Source of the DNA: Astrocystis sublimbata
Taxonomy: Eukaryota > Ascomycota > Sordariomycetes > Xylariales > Xylariaceae
Reading direction: 5' to 3'
DNA length: 64,000 nucleotides
Assembly: GCA_022453515.1 (NCBI GenBank)
Contig: JAJNNY010000045.1
Span: 186,001 to 250,000 of the forward strand
Position 1 is the stretch's first letter. Every line of letters begins with the position of its first letter. Below the pieces are notes generated by a model. That model made no database searches. It saw only the letters and a list, made by a program, of their open reading frames with translations, and was not told the origin of the DNA. This document shows positions 1-12,780 of this stretch, piece by piece. The position numbers and the translations under genes are program-made.

Positions 1-230
1 ACTACACGGCTGTGATCGGTCCCTACGAAGCTGTTATTCCGGGCGAGTACATCAAGTTTTCTCCTGTAGATGGCAACAGTTTTGCCGACGCGACGACTTG
101 TTTTGGGGGTATCCAGGCGGTGCCGGCGGGGTTTCCGTTCGCCATCTATGGCGATGTGTTTCTGAAGTCGCAGTTTGTCGTGTTTCATGGCGGCGATATG
201 ACGCTTGGGTTGGCACCGAAACCGTTGTGA
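1..230 (+). CDS. Pepsin-like aspartic protease (family A1), C-terminal end only
   Basis: The window opens inside this gene; the frame begins at base 3 and ends with TGA at 228-230, leaving about 75 residues. The end contains a Cys (CFGGIQ) followed by [16 protein letters not shown] and [10 protein letters not shown]. This is the C-terminal lobe end of fungal A1 proteases, where one Cys of the C-lobe disulfide precedes the conserved G-D-x-F-L-K-S block and the last strand reads LGxAP. The family is normally secreted and cleaves proteins at acid pH using two catalytic Asp residues; both would lie upstream of the window. There is no C-terminal hydrophobic or Ser-rich tail in what is visible, which argues for a soluble enzyme rather than a GPI-anchored yapsin type. 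Confidence 0.85.
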   Translation, partial: YTAVIGPYEAVIPGEYIKFSPVDGNSFADATTCFGGIQAVPAGFPFAIYGDVFLKSQFVVFHGGDMTLGLAPKPL

Positions 231-1706
231 TTTCATATACATACACGCACAAGGGACTCAAAAGTGAGGCTTCACAAATGATAATGTGATGATACGAGAT
301 GTGACGAGTTACGGCCGGTTAGAGCGCATGTTTGGCGAGGGACTTCACTACGCGATTTATGATTTTTGTATTTAGGATACCTGGGTTTGATTGTTATTTG
401 AGATTTGTTATTTGTTGCCAGGAGGGGAGTGCCTGAGTAAAGTAGCTGTGCATGTTGATGTATATGTATATACCTACCTACTCTATGGTTAAGGAACACA
501 ATGGCAGCGGAGAAGTCATGTGCATGGAAACAGTAGATAGATTGTGATTTTGGGAGTTCGAGCGAATATCAAAATTCAGGAGGGCATTAGGAGATGGACG
601 TCACTTGTTGGCGAGGTGCTGCTTGTGTATTTGAGCCTCCAAATGAAACAAGCCGAAAGGTATGAGCTCTGCTTGCGTGGCTACCTACCTAAGGTAATCG
701 GCAAGTCCGGGATTGATTTCGCGAGATGAGTTTGTTGGCCAGGGAAATCGCATGATAGTTCACGGCTCCGATGTCACGTTTAGCACTTACTTTACCTCTC
801 GCTCCGAGATTCGGTTTCCGCTCCTACTCGGGGACTGGACTCGGCGATGGAGGAGTTAAGTTCCTTGACAGCCAGTCATGCGATGTGAGAAATTGATGCA
901 ATGTTTACTTATATTCGGTACGCTTTAGAATAAGCATCTGTTTGATCTGGTAACAATCATGTAATGGATTGCCATTTCTGCAGGGTATATGTTGTTCTAG
1001 AAACCAGCTTATAAGTTAAAGAATCACTGCTTTAAGGAATATATGTTTTTACCGCCTGTGATTAACGCTTCCTATTGCTATATCTGATGCGCATTGGAAT
1101 ATAGAAATGGATCTGATTATCAGGTTCAATTATATCGCGGGACGGGCAGGCGGCGATTGATCGCTACCGAGGTACTTGTAGGTTAGGTAGTGTCGCTATA
1201 ACGGGTAGTTCCGAATAGGGCCGGACGGGACGGTGTTGTTGGTATTTTTAGGTGAAACGTTCTGGGGATTATAATACTTACCTACCTGCTTTATTTAGCA
1301 AGTGTGTATAATAGGAAAGCAATTAAACTCTTTCCCTCCAAGTATATACCTGGATTGAAGATGATGCAAATACGTTGACTGGCGGTATGAGTTCGGACCA
1401 GGTCGGCTTTGACGGTCGGCTGAAGAGGATCTATCTACATACGGCGATGGGTGAAGTCGGACGTTACACGAATGAATCCTTGTCTCTGCGATGTGAGACG
1501 TCATCTGACAAACGGCTGAAGTTGTTGCCTGATGACTCGGTAACTTACGACTCAGTCAATGCTTGCTTACCTCCTCCTTCAACTTATTTCTCTTAAACTG
1601 ACATCAAATCAGTAATAGACCCTCAACTCGTAGAACTGACCTGCATGCCCAGACTCGTCGGCGCATAATCAATCAGTTGCCTTGTCGCATACCAAAACCA
1701 CCAACA
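231..1706. other. Intergenic region between protease and DUF5519 gene
   Basis: I see no supportable gene in this 1.5 kb. It is the 3' flank of the protease and the promoter side of the DUF5519 gene. It is moderately AT-rich and has scattered short TACCTACC-type words (for example near 472-480, 684-691 and 1280-1287). The short open frames here have no family resemblance. Confidence 0.6.
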
Positions 1707-2663
1707 ATGAACGCCCTCGTCAGCAGATTCCACGACCTAATACCAGACCAGCAGCACCGCCAAATCGCATACACCACCACCACAGCAACAGCCCTCCTCG
1801 CCCTGCTCGCCTACAGCAGACACTGCTACGTAGAATGGCACGCGCTCGGCGAGGGCGGCGTCCCGCACGACGTGCGGGGCTGGCTGATCAACGTCATCGC
1901 GCACCTCGTCGCGCGCACCGATCACCGCGCGGTGCCAGCGCCGTACGAGAAGCGCAATCGCAAGGCATCTTCGAGGTCCCTTCGTAAAGCCTTCCGCAAA
2001 ACGGAACTCGAAGAGAGGGAAGACAAGGCGATCGCAGCCACTACTACCATCGTCCTCTCAGAGCGCGAAGAAGAGGTCTACGGCCCCTGGAGCCGCACCT
2101 CCTTCCTGCCAGCCGCGCTCTCCGCGCGTCCGCGGCCTAGCGTGCCGACGACCGTCGTCCCGCAGCGCCAGACGAGCCACACTTCCGAGGCCGCCGTGCT
2201 CGCCGTGCAGAAAAACTACCTGGCTGCCCTGCAGCGCGCGAATGCCAGGATCTTCGCTTCGCGCCCTAGCGCGCTGGAGTCGCCTAAGTTTACCGCGCTG
2301 TGGCTCCGCGGCGATAGCGAGGAAGAGAAAGGGGACGTCGATCTGGATCTGGCAAAGGCGAAATGGTTCCCGCCGCGCGCCCGCGGCGAGGTCGCGCATC
2401 TGCACGCCGAGGGCAGCATGCATGTGCATCTGAGCCTTGTCGACGCGGCCGAGGTTGTCAGAAGGGGCTGGGGCGAACGGCATATGCTTTCGGGCGCCAA
2501 GACGGGAGGGCTGCGGTTGCCGTGGGGGTATGTCTTGATCTATGCCCCGAGGGGTGGTCGCGAGGGAGCGGATTTTGACGTCTGGAAGGGCATTGTGGGA
2601 GCTGCGCTGAGGTTTGCGGCCAGGAGCGCCGGTTTCGAGGGGGAGGTTGTGCTGCCGAGCTAG
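1707..2663 (+). CDS. DUF5519 / fungal luciferase-domain protein with N-terminal membrane segment
   Basis: Intronless gene of 318 residues. I chose the ATG at 1707; the frame is open about 30 bases further upstream but without an ATG. Residues 21-36 form a hydrophobic Ala/Thr/Leu segment that could be a membrane anchor. Residues 85-125 are a highly charged linker. The recognisable domain is at about 225-305: GEVAHLHAEGSMHVHLSL, then a GWGERHMLSG block and LPWGYVLIYAPR followed by F-D-V-W. This is the pattern of the DUF5519 domain, labelled Luciferase in domain databases although no light reaction is implied; the function in fungi is unknown. Three His residues in the H-L-H...H-V-H block are conserved-looking and could bind a ligand or metal (inference). 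The gene is markedly GC-rich compared with both flanks. Confidence 0.8.
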   Translation: MNALVSRFHDLIPDQQHRQIAYTTTTATALLALLAYSRHCYVEWHALGEGGVPHDVRGWLINVIAHLVARTDHRAVPAPYEKRNRKASSRSLRKAFRKTELEEREDKAIAATTTIVLSEREEEVYGPWSRTSFLPAALSARPRPSVPTTVVPQRQTSHTSEAAVLAVQKNYLAALQRANARIFASRPSALESPKFTALWLRGDSEEEKGDVDLDLAKAKWFPPRARGEVAHLHAEGSMHVHLSLVDAAEVVRRGWGERHMLSGAKTGGLRLPWGYVLIYAPRGGREGADFDVWKGIVGAALRFAARSAGFEGEVVLPS

Positions 2664-5600
2664 CTGAGCGAGGAGAGGAGAGAAGATGCGAAAGGGGTGG
2701 GAAGGTCGGTGAGGTTGATTTCGTGCTTGTCAAGTGAGTGACGGCGTGTCAGAGCAGCTTCTTCTGTCTTTTTACGCCGCTGTGTTCTGTGTGCTGAACT
2801 GCGTGGAAGTAGTTCGCACGCCTTGTTTCAAGCAGGAGAAAAAGCACACAGAAGTCATGGGCTAGCAACCATTGATGGGGAAATGGCAGGAGTGATCGCT
2901 TGGTCGACGGGCAACTCGACGAGACGAAACATTCAATTCTCGAGTTGGTTGCATAGCAAATGCAATGCAGACTTAGATAATACACGGTTAAGTCCGTGTT
3001 GGTTGAAGTTACCAACAGATCAAATTGAGTTTCTAGGAATCGGAGATAGTGTCAGAACTCACGAGTAAGTCTAAGCGAGACTGATGTCGGGGATTAAAGA
3101 TGACGTTAAAAGGGGAGAGGGGCGACTATCGCTTGGAGCAATATCTCTCGCGCTCTATAGCGTACTTGAAGCTCACACATTCATACATGTTATCTTCCGG
3201 GCATACATAGGCCTAGGCATACACACACTGCCTGGCTCCTGGCTCCTCAATATACTCCTGGGTGTCTGCATGGATGAAGAAGGGAGACTCGTTATATGTG
3301 GAAGTCGAACAGGCTTAAGGCATAAAACACTTATTTCAAGCCAAGTGGTCATGATGTCTCATCACGCGTAGCAGCCAGTACGTTTCGTGTCAGACTCGTT
3401 CATTGGAGTGCAGTTATGGGAAAAGTCTTTACTTTTGTATGTCTCTAATTATATCTTTTCAATTACTTCTATTGGAGGTGACGAGTTGGTATTCTGCTGT
3501 CTATCTAGCCTTTGACTTATTCGCTTCTGATAACATTCGAGCCAGATGGCGCCTCTAAGTTATCTATCAAAGTCATTGTCTCCATTGTAGAGTGTATTTA
3601 GTTGGTTCCTCGGGACTCTACTCATGGATATTTGACATAAGAATGAGACAGAAAAACCAGTTAGAAGAGGGAGGTCTGAGGAACAGAGAGATTATGTCAA
3701 AGCCCAGCTCACTAATGGTAGCAATCCTAATGTGCATCTTGTAATTCCATGACTACGTTTGTTTGCCACCGATTCCAATCTTGTTAGGATCCTTTGAACT
3801 AGCACTGGTATATTTGCTGACTTTCCAATTTCCAGGGTCTTTGTTGAACTTACCTTGAACCAATCTCGGTTTCCCTGATATTGATTGTAGATACGCGATA
3901 TAATATGTGATGTATCATTATTCCATCACTATGCGGGTTAAAATCCTCATTGGACCCTTGGCTTTTCGGCACCGACGCCGTGCCGTGATCGGCGTACAAC
4001 ACTTGCTCCATGACGATGGATCGCCGTACATCCAACTAGAATATCGTCATGTGACTGATTTGGTCCAAGCCATGGCGCTCTAGAGTGGCTTGGAGATGGC
4101 AAGGCAAGACATTCCCTATCGTTTCTCGATATGAACAAAGACGACTTGCAGGATCAGCTAGCTTCGCGCATACTCTATCTGCTGGTAACAAAATCTTAAT
4201 CAATGAAGAACACACGGAATACCAGGATATTCAAGGAGTAATGTGGAGGTGAAAATACAGCATGCATAGGGAGTGTATGCCGTGTACTGATTTTTTTCTT
4301 TACAGATCAAGAAACCTCCCCTTGCAGAGCTGTTACCAAGTCGATGAAACAAGTCGTTACTAACAGCCGAGACAGCCCTACTTGTTGACCGAAACTTCAA
4401 AGCCCCGGAGGATGCTCGCTCCAGACTTTGGCATAATAAAAGTAAATATGAATTGGCCACCCAATCAGCAATCATATTTCAAACAGAAGAAAAATCACAT
4501 CGACAAAGACCCATGACGCGCGTCATCGTGAGTCAGTTAGTTCAGGGACTGGAACTTTCAAGACCAGTCGTTTGTCCCCGAGGCAACCAGGTTGGTATTA
4601 GCTTTGGCACACGATAATTGATTGCTATCTGCTTCGAGTCAGCGGAAACGCTTTGTGCCACTTGCTCGCCGCTGAAACGGACATGCTGTATAAGACTTTT
4701 CCTTAGCTTCAATAATGGGTACGGTCTTATCGTGCATATGTTAGTCTGTTTCTCCACATTACGGGATCATCCGAAGAAGCATGCTGCTGCTCTGCTCATG
4801 TTACATGAGCGGTAAATTGGGGGCACCGAACTCGGCAAAACGAACCCGCATGATGAAGACCGAACCTCGACAATATGATCAAGTTGGTTGATAGCACCGA
4901 GCGAGATTAACTGGGTAGGTAATATGACGTCTGTGTTGCGGGAGTCATGGTTGAGCTGTGTAGGCTAGGTATGTGTAACATCCAGCATGGCTAAACCTAG
5001 TTGAATATGTGAACACAGATAATTACCGGGTATTTGCCCGGGACTTTTGACCTGGTCTGGTGTACCTACAGCATGGTAGCTCGCTCGGTAGGTACTGCGC
5101 ATAGGTAAGCGGATTACACCAACCAGCCTAGCCCAGCAGCAGCGAGTGGCATAGATAGTATTGCGTGCTTGGATGTTGACTTACCTTAGACCCATGTCCA
5201 TACGCCGGGCTGGGGAAGCGAGTAACTGTATGGTACCTATAGCCGTTCGTTTCATCTACGAGTAGCAGACCGCACCGGCCAGTCAGGTCACACGAGCCTC
5301 ACACCGAAAGCAAGATTTGAGTAGCGGCGCATATGGCCTCGACATGCGAGGCGTCGTCGATGCCGTATGGGAAATGCGAAGGCTGCATGAAGGACGACAG
5401 CTCGCCTTTCCTTGACCGAGCCTAGCCTATCCTCTTGCCCTATACCAGGTATTTCGTTATGCGCCGGCGTGTCGAAGAGTTGATGCATCATGATATGATA
5501 GTGGGCTGCGGCAACCTAATGCAAGCCACGTGAATTCGTCGGGGCCGCCGCTCTGGTCTGCGTCTCTTCATTATCGCGATGTTGCGCTTCTATAAATCAG

Positions 5601-8600
5601 GCAAAGCTCCCTGTTCTGGACTTCCTAGGGCTGTCTGGCTGGCTAGTGTAGGCCCGGTAGGTTCGCAAACTACGGACAAGTAGGTGTAAGTAGGTGTGCA
5701 GTGCATGTAGTAGTCTTTCTTTAGTCCGTTACGGGTTTCTGGGTCACGGGACGGATATATAACCGGTGGAGACGTGCGAGGATCTCATACTCTAGATGAC
5801 TACTAGTTTTGTTCACTAATCAGCGTACGGATCTCAGCGCGGACGAGGCTCCCCACGAGATGCTGGTCAGAAAGCAAATTATCCCCTTGAAGATGGATGG
5901 TCATTGGTAAAGTCTCTTGGCCCCCCGATCCCTGAATGGCCTCTTCTTACCTCACGGAGGCTAACTAGGCCCCTAGTGTTGCCGGCCCGCTGTGGGGGCA
6001 GGTCGTCCTGGTCGAGCGTAAGTATAATTGTTTGTATAGGCAAATTGAGATCAGATGAAGATTTATTAGTTGCGGACTCAGCAAAAGAGTAAAAGTAGCC
6101 TATTGTATGTGCGCATTCAACCATTCAACCATTTATGCAAACTTGTATGCTAGGTACATACGCGCACGCATTTACCATGTAGCTAGTGCCTATGAAAAGC
6201 AAGTTTCCAGGGGTGAACCAGACCCAATCTAGGATACCCATGCGAGAGCGAGGAACTTCGGTGTCCTCTTAAGTCCACCCAGTCCACTCCCTAAGTATTT
6301 AGCTCTACTTACTTACTTTGCGTGATTAGCGTCAGTTCAACATGTGGATGACCTAAGGTTAACCAAGTATCGCACCGACCCGACTGGCGATATTACTTAG
6401 TAGAGTACGCGTCCTGCAGAGTTGTTTTTGCTTTTTCTTCTTCCTTCGCCCACCTCATCGGCTATCTGTGTCGACCGTGCGGCATGCGTGGCCGACTGAG
6501 ATCGATCGCCCGCCCGTTGGCCCCGTCCACTCGACGAGAATTGAGGGTGGCTTTCCTACCGCTCAACAGGGCTGACCGGAACAGGTTTTGGCGGGATGGG
6601 GGGGTGGCATTGTCGTAGCTAATGATATGAGGGTGTGTGGCGGTGGTGAGTTAGTGAGACCGTCCCAATTAACACAGCAAAGAGGGACGGACGAGGCAGG
6701 TATTTTACCTCCTATGGTTTCCGCAATGCGGCAGCACGACGGCGGCTCGGGTGCTCGGTGAAGCGCTGCCGAGGCGTTGCCGCGGCCACTCACATTCGAC
6801 CGACCTTCCAGAAGCGGCGGCGGGATTGGCTGTAGGCAGGGGTCGCCCCAGAAGCAAAAAAAGCTGGCCCACGAGTGTCCACTGGTGACCGATTTTGTGT
6901 GGATTCGCCTTCTCTCAGCTGCACGCTACGTTGCGCCCTCTCATGGGCTGCTTCATTTCGGCAAATCTACACTAACCCAAGTCCGACCGTCCCCGCCTGG
7001 GCATGGAGGGGAAAGGGAAAAGAGCGGATTTGGACCGGGCACGGGCGTCATGGGAGAAGTGAGGCACTGTAGATAGGTATATTGAGCAAATTTAGGAAAA
7101 TTGAGCTGGGTGTTGTTGGGCTTGGGTTGTAAGTGGAAGGCGTGGTAAGGCAAGAACTGCGAGACCAGGGACGCTACCGGACGGGAAGCGAGAACAAAAC
7201 AACAGGAAAATGCGCAGCGAAAAGTGGCGAAAGGTCAGATGAATGACGGAGGAGGTGAGAATGCGAGTCTGAAAACGAGAGGAGGGGGAATAAAGGTGAA
7301 AATAAAGTAAAAAATGGGGTAGGAATTGGAGGGTGCCGGGATGCGTCTCCCCTCCGCGTCTCACCGAAGAGCCCAAAGAGCATGCACAATCACTGGAAAT
7401 ATCCCCATGTTACCTACTTTACCTCACCGAGGCAGTACCAAGCGATGATATGATCAAACGGTGCATGGTGCAGTGCAGGGCAAGGCATCAGCGCGGCAGA
7501 TTCTCTGGAGCGACGCTGTCTCGGCACCCCTCCACCGGACATGTCAGATGAAAGATGAAGCCGGGTAACGAGACGTGTCTGTGTAGCGGCAATCACAGGA
7601 AAGCAGCGTTGTTGTCAGTTCAAATGTCGTCGATCCAAATCCACACCTAGGGCCTACTGGCGATCAAGACGCAAGAGTCCGACCTGGAAGTAAGGTAAGG
7701 AGCAGGTGATCAGATGCCGGGGAGATGACAGGTAGTCTTCGGTGTCTCCATCAAGCCAACAACCGGTTGAACGGATTAGTCACGTCGGGGCTGACCTGGG
7801 AAAAATCGACGAGGAATCTGATCAGACAGGTGCCAAGCGTACAAGTCGCCTGCCACGATAGGCTTGTCTTAATTAAGAGCTGTGACTCGTTGAATTTCGT
7901 AGATGGACAATTTCCCCCTGTATTACAGTCTCTCCTAGCACGGGTCACGGCTGGGTGCTCGTGTGCCCCTCGCTCCAGCAAATCGACGAATCCAAATGCA
8001 GGAAAATCCGGCATGATCCCATTGGTCCAAAATGAGGTTGGCTGATGGCACAGCAAGAAAATAGTGGGAAAGAAAGAAATAGCGGAATTAAAAAAAAAAT
8101 AGGACGAAAAAGGAAAACGAAAAGAAAAGAGCAAAATGCAGAAGAAGGTCTATCCCGTTCCCCGGGCCAGCTGGGGGGTCAGCCTGCTCTAGATGGCTGC
8201 ATATATGGCGTAGGCAGACGCTCGTGTGCGTCGGTCCCTCCCCGCGTTCCTGTCGCCTCATTGTTCCTCTGACCGTTTTATTCTCGCCATTTGGGACTGG
8301 CTCTTTTCTGGGTCCGTCCCCTTCCACGGTGTTAGACGGGACCTGAAAATGGCCGAGAAGAGCACATAGTCTGTGTGCAGATGTGCCCGAAGGAGAAAGT
8401 GTATCGCTGTAGTAGCTGTGGTGTGGACTCCACGGTCGGCCAATCTGCATGATTGATTATGCCGGGGGACGGTCCTGATTGGTAATTTGCGGCTCGTTCG
8501 TGTTTTGGACGTGTACATGTGTACATGTATACTTGTGGGTTGTTGGGTAACATCCGCCGTAGCCTGAGAAAAATCAAAGAAAACAAAAACTGTCATCTAG

Positions 8601-10803
8601 GTCGCTTTGCGAGAAGATGTCGATAGTCTCGCTTCTGTCACCGGTATGACAAGACTGGGTATACCGAGATGCAGGCTATAATAACATTAGTCGAGGTTAA
8701 GATCGACTCTCCCGTCTTTCATCCGAAAGACAGATCCCTGGCTGCCAAACTGGCATGTAGCATATACCACTACCTAGAGAGAACATATTCAGAGTCGTTC
8801 TAAAGGATGATGCGAGATCCCAATGCGGGCAACTCGAAGTCTGGGCTGGAGCAACTGCCATCCGCTTATGCCACTTATGTATGCTAGGTACGTAGTTTGG
8901 AGCGAATATGCTAGACATTTCCCTGTACAGTCCTACCTGGCCGCCTGGGGGGGTATACACTCGGACCACCTTCGGACATGCATCGTGATAGGTAGTGTCA
9001 GTAGCAAGTACACATTGGAATTCTAGGCCACGATACTAAGTCCCCCGAGGTTAGCTTGGATGTCAGACCCGACAGGCGATGGAGTATGTGTGTGTGTTAG
9101 CTTTGGACGGTATTATACCAGGGATTGCGGTACTCAGTCCCTTCGGGTTGCGCATTGCTCAGATTTCCGTGGGGAGGGAATCGCGGTGTCGCAGCAACGA
9201 TACTGGGTAACGTAGGTGTTGATACGGTTAGAAGAAAGGTGATGGACCAGCCCGTTACGTGCTACCTACTAATAATAAAAGCATGTCATCGTGGTCCGGG
9301 ATGCCAATACCTACTAAATAGGGGTGTGATCTGGGAAGCGGGTCGGGTCTCAGATCGGGGACCCGCCGTACCAGGCCTGTCCTGCTATGAACTTACCGTA
9401 CGGTACCGGTAATAGTGTGCAGCAGAGGGTGACAAGGAGGAACAAGAGGGACAAGACGTCAGGTCTTCTCATCCTGCATCCCGTGATAGGCGATGGAGTA
9501 CATCGAGCCCCCGTGCAGCGCGCTTCGCCCTCTCTCAGCTCTGCCCGTTTCAGGGTCTTATGCTGTCCTGCGAATCGCGATGCGTCCTACGCTACTGCCC
9601 TGACCATGGCCATTCCCAACTTACCTGCATACCTGCTTCATCACCACATGGCGGCACGGCGTGATCAAGCATAGAATGCTACCAGGTGTATATTGCTACT
9701 TACGCCGTGTGTTCCAACCACCTCCACTTACGAGGTACATGGAGGTCCTAGACGACCACCACTGACTCGCAGGATCGAACTTCCTGATGTATCTCCCGTG
9801 CGTATCCAGGCAGGTACATATACGATGCAATAATAGTGGCGAGGTGGAATAGTTTGTCGCTTAGAGTAGTCCGCTGCCAAGTCGTGGTGTTGTAGTCGGG
9901 ACGGCAGTGGTTGATGCTGGACGAACTGACGAACCCCTGACGTTGTTGAATAATAATAGCGAGACCCTTCCATGCTGCTCTATAAACCACCTACCCACAT
10001 CGATTCCGTGGAGTCTTTGAACTATCTCTATATCCACACTTGTCCCAACCTACCTTGCCAGTCGAATAGTACCCGAGTATTTGTGAAAGTACTTCTATAC
10101 TACCTATACCACCCTATTACGGCAGTATCTTCCATTTTAGAACACAGCAGCTCCAGGTTTTCCTCGTACAACCGTGTGTCGAGGCCTATGAGCCATCTGT
10201 ATCACAGCTTACAACGGGGGCCCCATAGATGTAAGTTATATATACCTGCATATCACCCTCACCCTTCTGGATTAGACATCAGGTAAACACGCGAGAACCA
10301 CATACGTACCTACATATTACATGCCACTTACCACATTGCCATACTGCACGCACTACATATATGCTACCTTAGCTGGACAATGCAGGGGATAGTGCTCTAC
10401 CCGCTTCTGTACACCCGCGATAGCCTTTACGCCGTGTAAAACACGACCTTGTGGACTTTGGCTTACCTACCAGCTTCAGGTAGCTGCTTCTGCCCAACAA
10501 CACGTCTACGCGTTTTTCTACCCCATTCTTAGCCATCTATAGTAGCTGGTCTGTCGAATCGCGCCGTTGGCTCACCATACCATCCACGCGTGTTGCTGCT
10601 GGTGCCGCTGATTCTGTCATTTTTTCGTTGCCTTCGTTGTTTTATGACAGCCCAACTCCAGCACACCGTTCTTAGCGTTGGGCCTCATTCGACAACTTGA
10701 GTTTAGTCCATAACGAGACAACGGAGCGGACAACGAAACGTGGCGGCCGGTCTTTCAGTATGAGGTAACTATTTCCACTCTTTGACGAGGAGTGCCCAAC
10801 GAT
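2664..10803. other. 8.1-kb apparent gene desert
   Basis: No coding region that I can support on either strand. All open frames are short, mostly start without ATG, and lack family motifs, codon bias or plausible splice joins. The segment is a mosaic of near-neutral composition with many TACCTA/TAGGTA words, purine-rich patches (7190-7330, 8045-8150) and a G run near 6597-6604. It may hold the long promoter of the 10804 gene, non-coding transcripts, or decayed mobile DNA; the sequence alone does not decide. Confidence 0.55.
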
Positions 10804-12684
10804 ATGCATCCCGCACCGTCCTTGGCAGAGTCGTTCCCCAAAAGCACCAAGGTGGATGATAGATCTCAACATGTCTATGAGACCCCCCAACAGCCTCGCC
10901 TGGCACACGTCGCTCACCATCTTGGACCACCCGAGCCCTTGAAGATCGAAAACCACTTGGATTTCTCTGTCAGTCAGTCTTCGCCGCCCATGAGGAAAGA
11001 TACGGCTTCCAGTACTTCGACCATTGCTTCCGACACAACAGTCGTTACGACTACATCGACTGACACAGCCACTACAGCCTACAGTGTCGAGTCGTCCCAG
11101 TCCATCTTTTCCGTCAAAGATGGCTCCGAGATCTCGAGTCATCGCCGAGCAAGCCGTCGGCGAACTGGTCCTCTGTCCGCGGCGCAGAGGGAGAAGGCTG
11201 CCCTGATCCGCAAGCTCGGCGCCTGCGCTGACTGTCGTAGACGTCGAGTCGCTGTAAGTGATATTCAGAGCTATCTCGGCCTGTTGTAGCGTCCGTCTAA
11301 AGCATGCAAGCTTACATGATTCCGCGTTCAAGTGCCATCCAAACCATCACAATATGTCCTGGGAAGAAGCTGTGCAGAAGTATCGCTCTTCGAGCCCGCT
11401 TCAGGAACTCGCAACTCTTGCTGGACGGCCCATCAGTCCGGCGCCGAGCCAAATGAGGCCACCCCCTCCCCCTTATGCTCAAAATTCACAGGAAATGGAT
11501 ATCGATTCGACCCCTGCTACCCCCAATCCGCGGATTACTCCGGGTCGGACGTCTCCCAACGAGACTCGCATCAACAGGACCCCTCTTCCGTCTGGACCTA
11601 GGATAGACCGGCATTCATCTATCCCCTCCATCCCGAGCCCTATTGTGGCTTCTCATTCGCCATATCCGCTACCGCACGTAGGGTCGATCAGGCACGATCT
11701 CGAAAGCATGGCTTCCAAGATTCTCTCTTCACCGTATAGGAGTCGGTACTCTAACGTCTACGCGCTCCTTATCTACTGGGAAGACGAGCACGAATCGAAC
11801 ATAGCAGGGTCAGTGGAGGAATTGGCGGACGTGTTCCAAAAATATTACCACTACGTGCCCGAGATCATCAAAATTCCGTCGACAGCACGGGATGGCTACT
11901 CCAACCCTTGGAGATGGCTATCCAGAATAATCAACGAATTCGTCGATAAAAGCGACACACGAGATACATTGAAAATTGTGTACTATAGCGGGTACACTTT
12001 TCTCGATGAGAACAGGGAGATGGTGCTATCAAGGTGAGCATATACCTATGGAATATGTTGTGACAGTATTGACTGGAATATAGTTCACGAAATCGTGAGA
12101 AAGCTGGGACTATACGGTGGAATGGAATCCAGAGTATTTTGGAGGATGCAAATTCGGATACACTCATAATCATGGACTCGACATACTACCCTGCAACAAG
12201 AATGGTCCGACGGAGTGGGGTCCTAGAACTGATAGCAGCTTCGGCACCAGAAGACTACCACCACCTCCTCGAACGCGGGATCTTTACCAGGGTATTGACG
12301 GAACATCTTCGGTCCTGGGCTACCCAACATTTCCCAAACTCATTGTCAGCAGCTGAGCTACATTCCAGGCTGTTGACTGCCTTCCCAAAACGTATTCTCG
12401 ACAGATATCCCGAAAGGGGGGCGGCGACGGTATTCCCGGCTCCCCTGCACATGCAAACCTCGAGCAGTGCCCGACTACCTTCCATTACGTTATCACCACT
12501 ACCAATACATTTCCCCAAACCGCACTCCAGCCCTACAGATAGCGTGCACGCGGGCTCGCAGGTAACATTGTCCATCCGACTGGCAGATGGCTCGCCCAGC
12601 CTCGAGAACTGGGCCGAATGGTTTCGGATGATGCCCGAAGGCATTCGCGACGTGAGAGTTGACGGTCCCTACACGCTGAGGTAA
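10804..12684 (+). CDS. Half-Zn-cluster protein with degenerate caspase-like (pseudo-C14) domain
   Basis: Three exons: 10804-11253, 11333-12033, 12084-12684, giving 583 residues. Introns are 79 and 50 bp with GTAAGT and GTGAGC donors. Residues 1-130 are Ser/Thr-rich and disordered. Residues 134-157 read LIRKLGA then CADCRRRRVACHPNHHN: C-x2-C-x6-C is the first half of a Zn2Cys6 cluster, but the second half is replaced by H-P-N-H-H. Residues 185-265 are Pro/Ser-rich. From 290 the chain follows a caspase/metacaspase alpha-beta order: YALLIYWED, a helix, LKIVYYSGY (363-371), WNGIQSILEDA, DTLIIMDSTYY (409-419), then ELIAASAPED and an FTRVLTEHL helix. In active C14 enzymes the first motif ends YYxGH and the second carries DxC or DCC; here they are Tyr371 and Thr417, so both dyad residues are missing. 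Likely a non-proteolytic scaffold or sensor (inference). No gene lies within 8 kb on either side. Confidence 0.8.
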
Positions 12685-12768
12685 ATGACGGTATTGCCAG
12701 ACTCTGCTACCGCCTCTCACGTCGTTTCAACATTATCATATTTTCGATCGAGGCAAAAGACCGCAGTG

Positions 12769-12780
12769 AAAAAAAAAAAA
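12769..12780. repeat. Poly-A run, 12 bases
   Basis: Homopolymer 85 bp past the stop codon of the pseudo-caspase gene, in its probable 3' UTR. No more can be said. Confidence 0.9.

Noticed and set aside
10672..11331. 219-residue antisense open frame over the pseudo-caspase exon 1
   Set aside because: The sense strand carries conserved motifs and consistent splice sites; the antisense frame has none.
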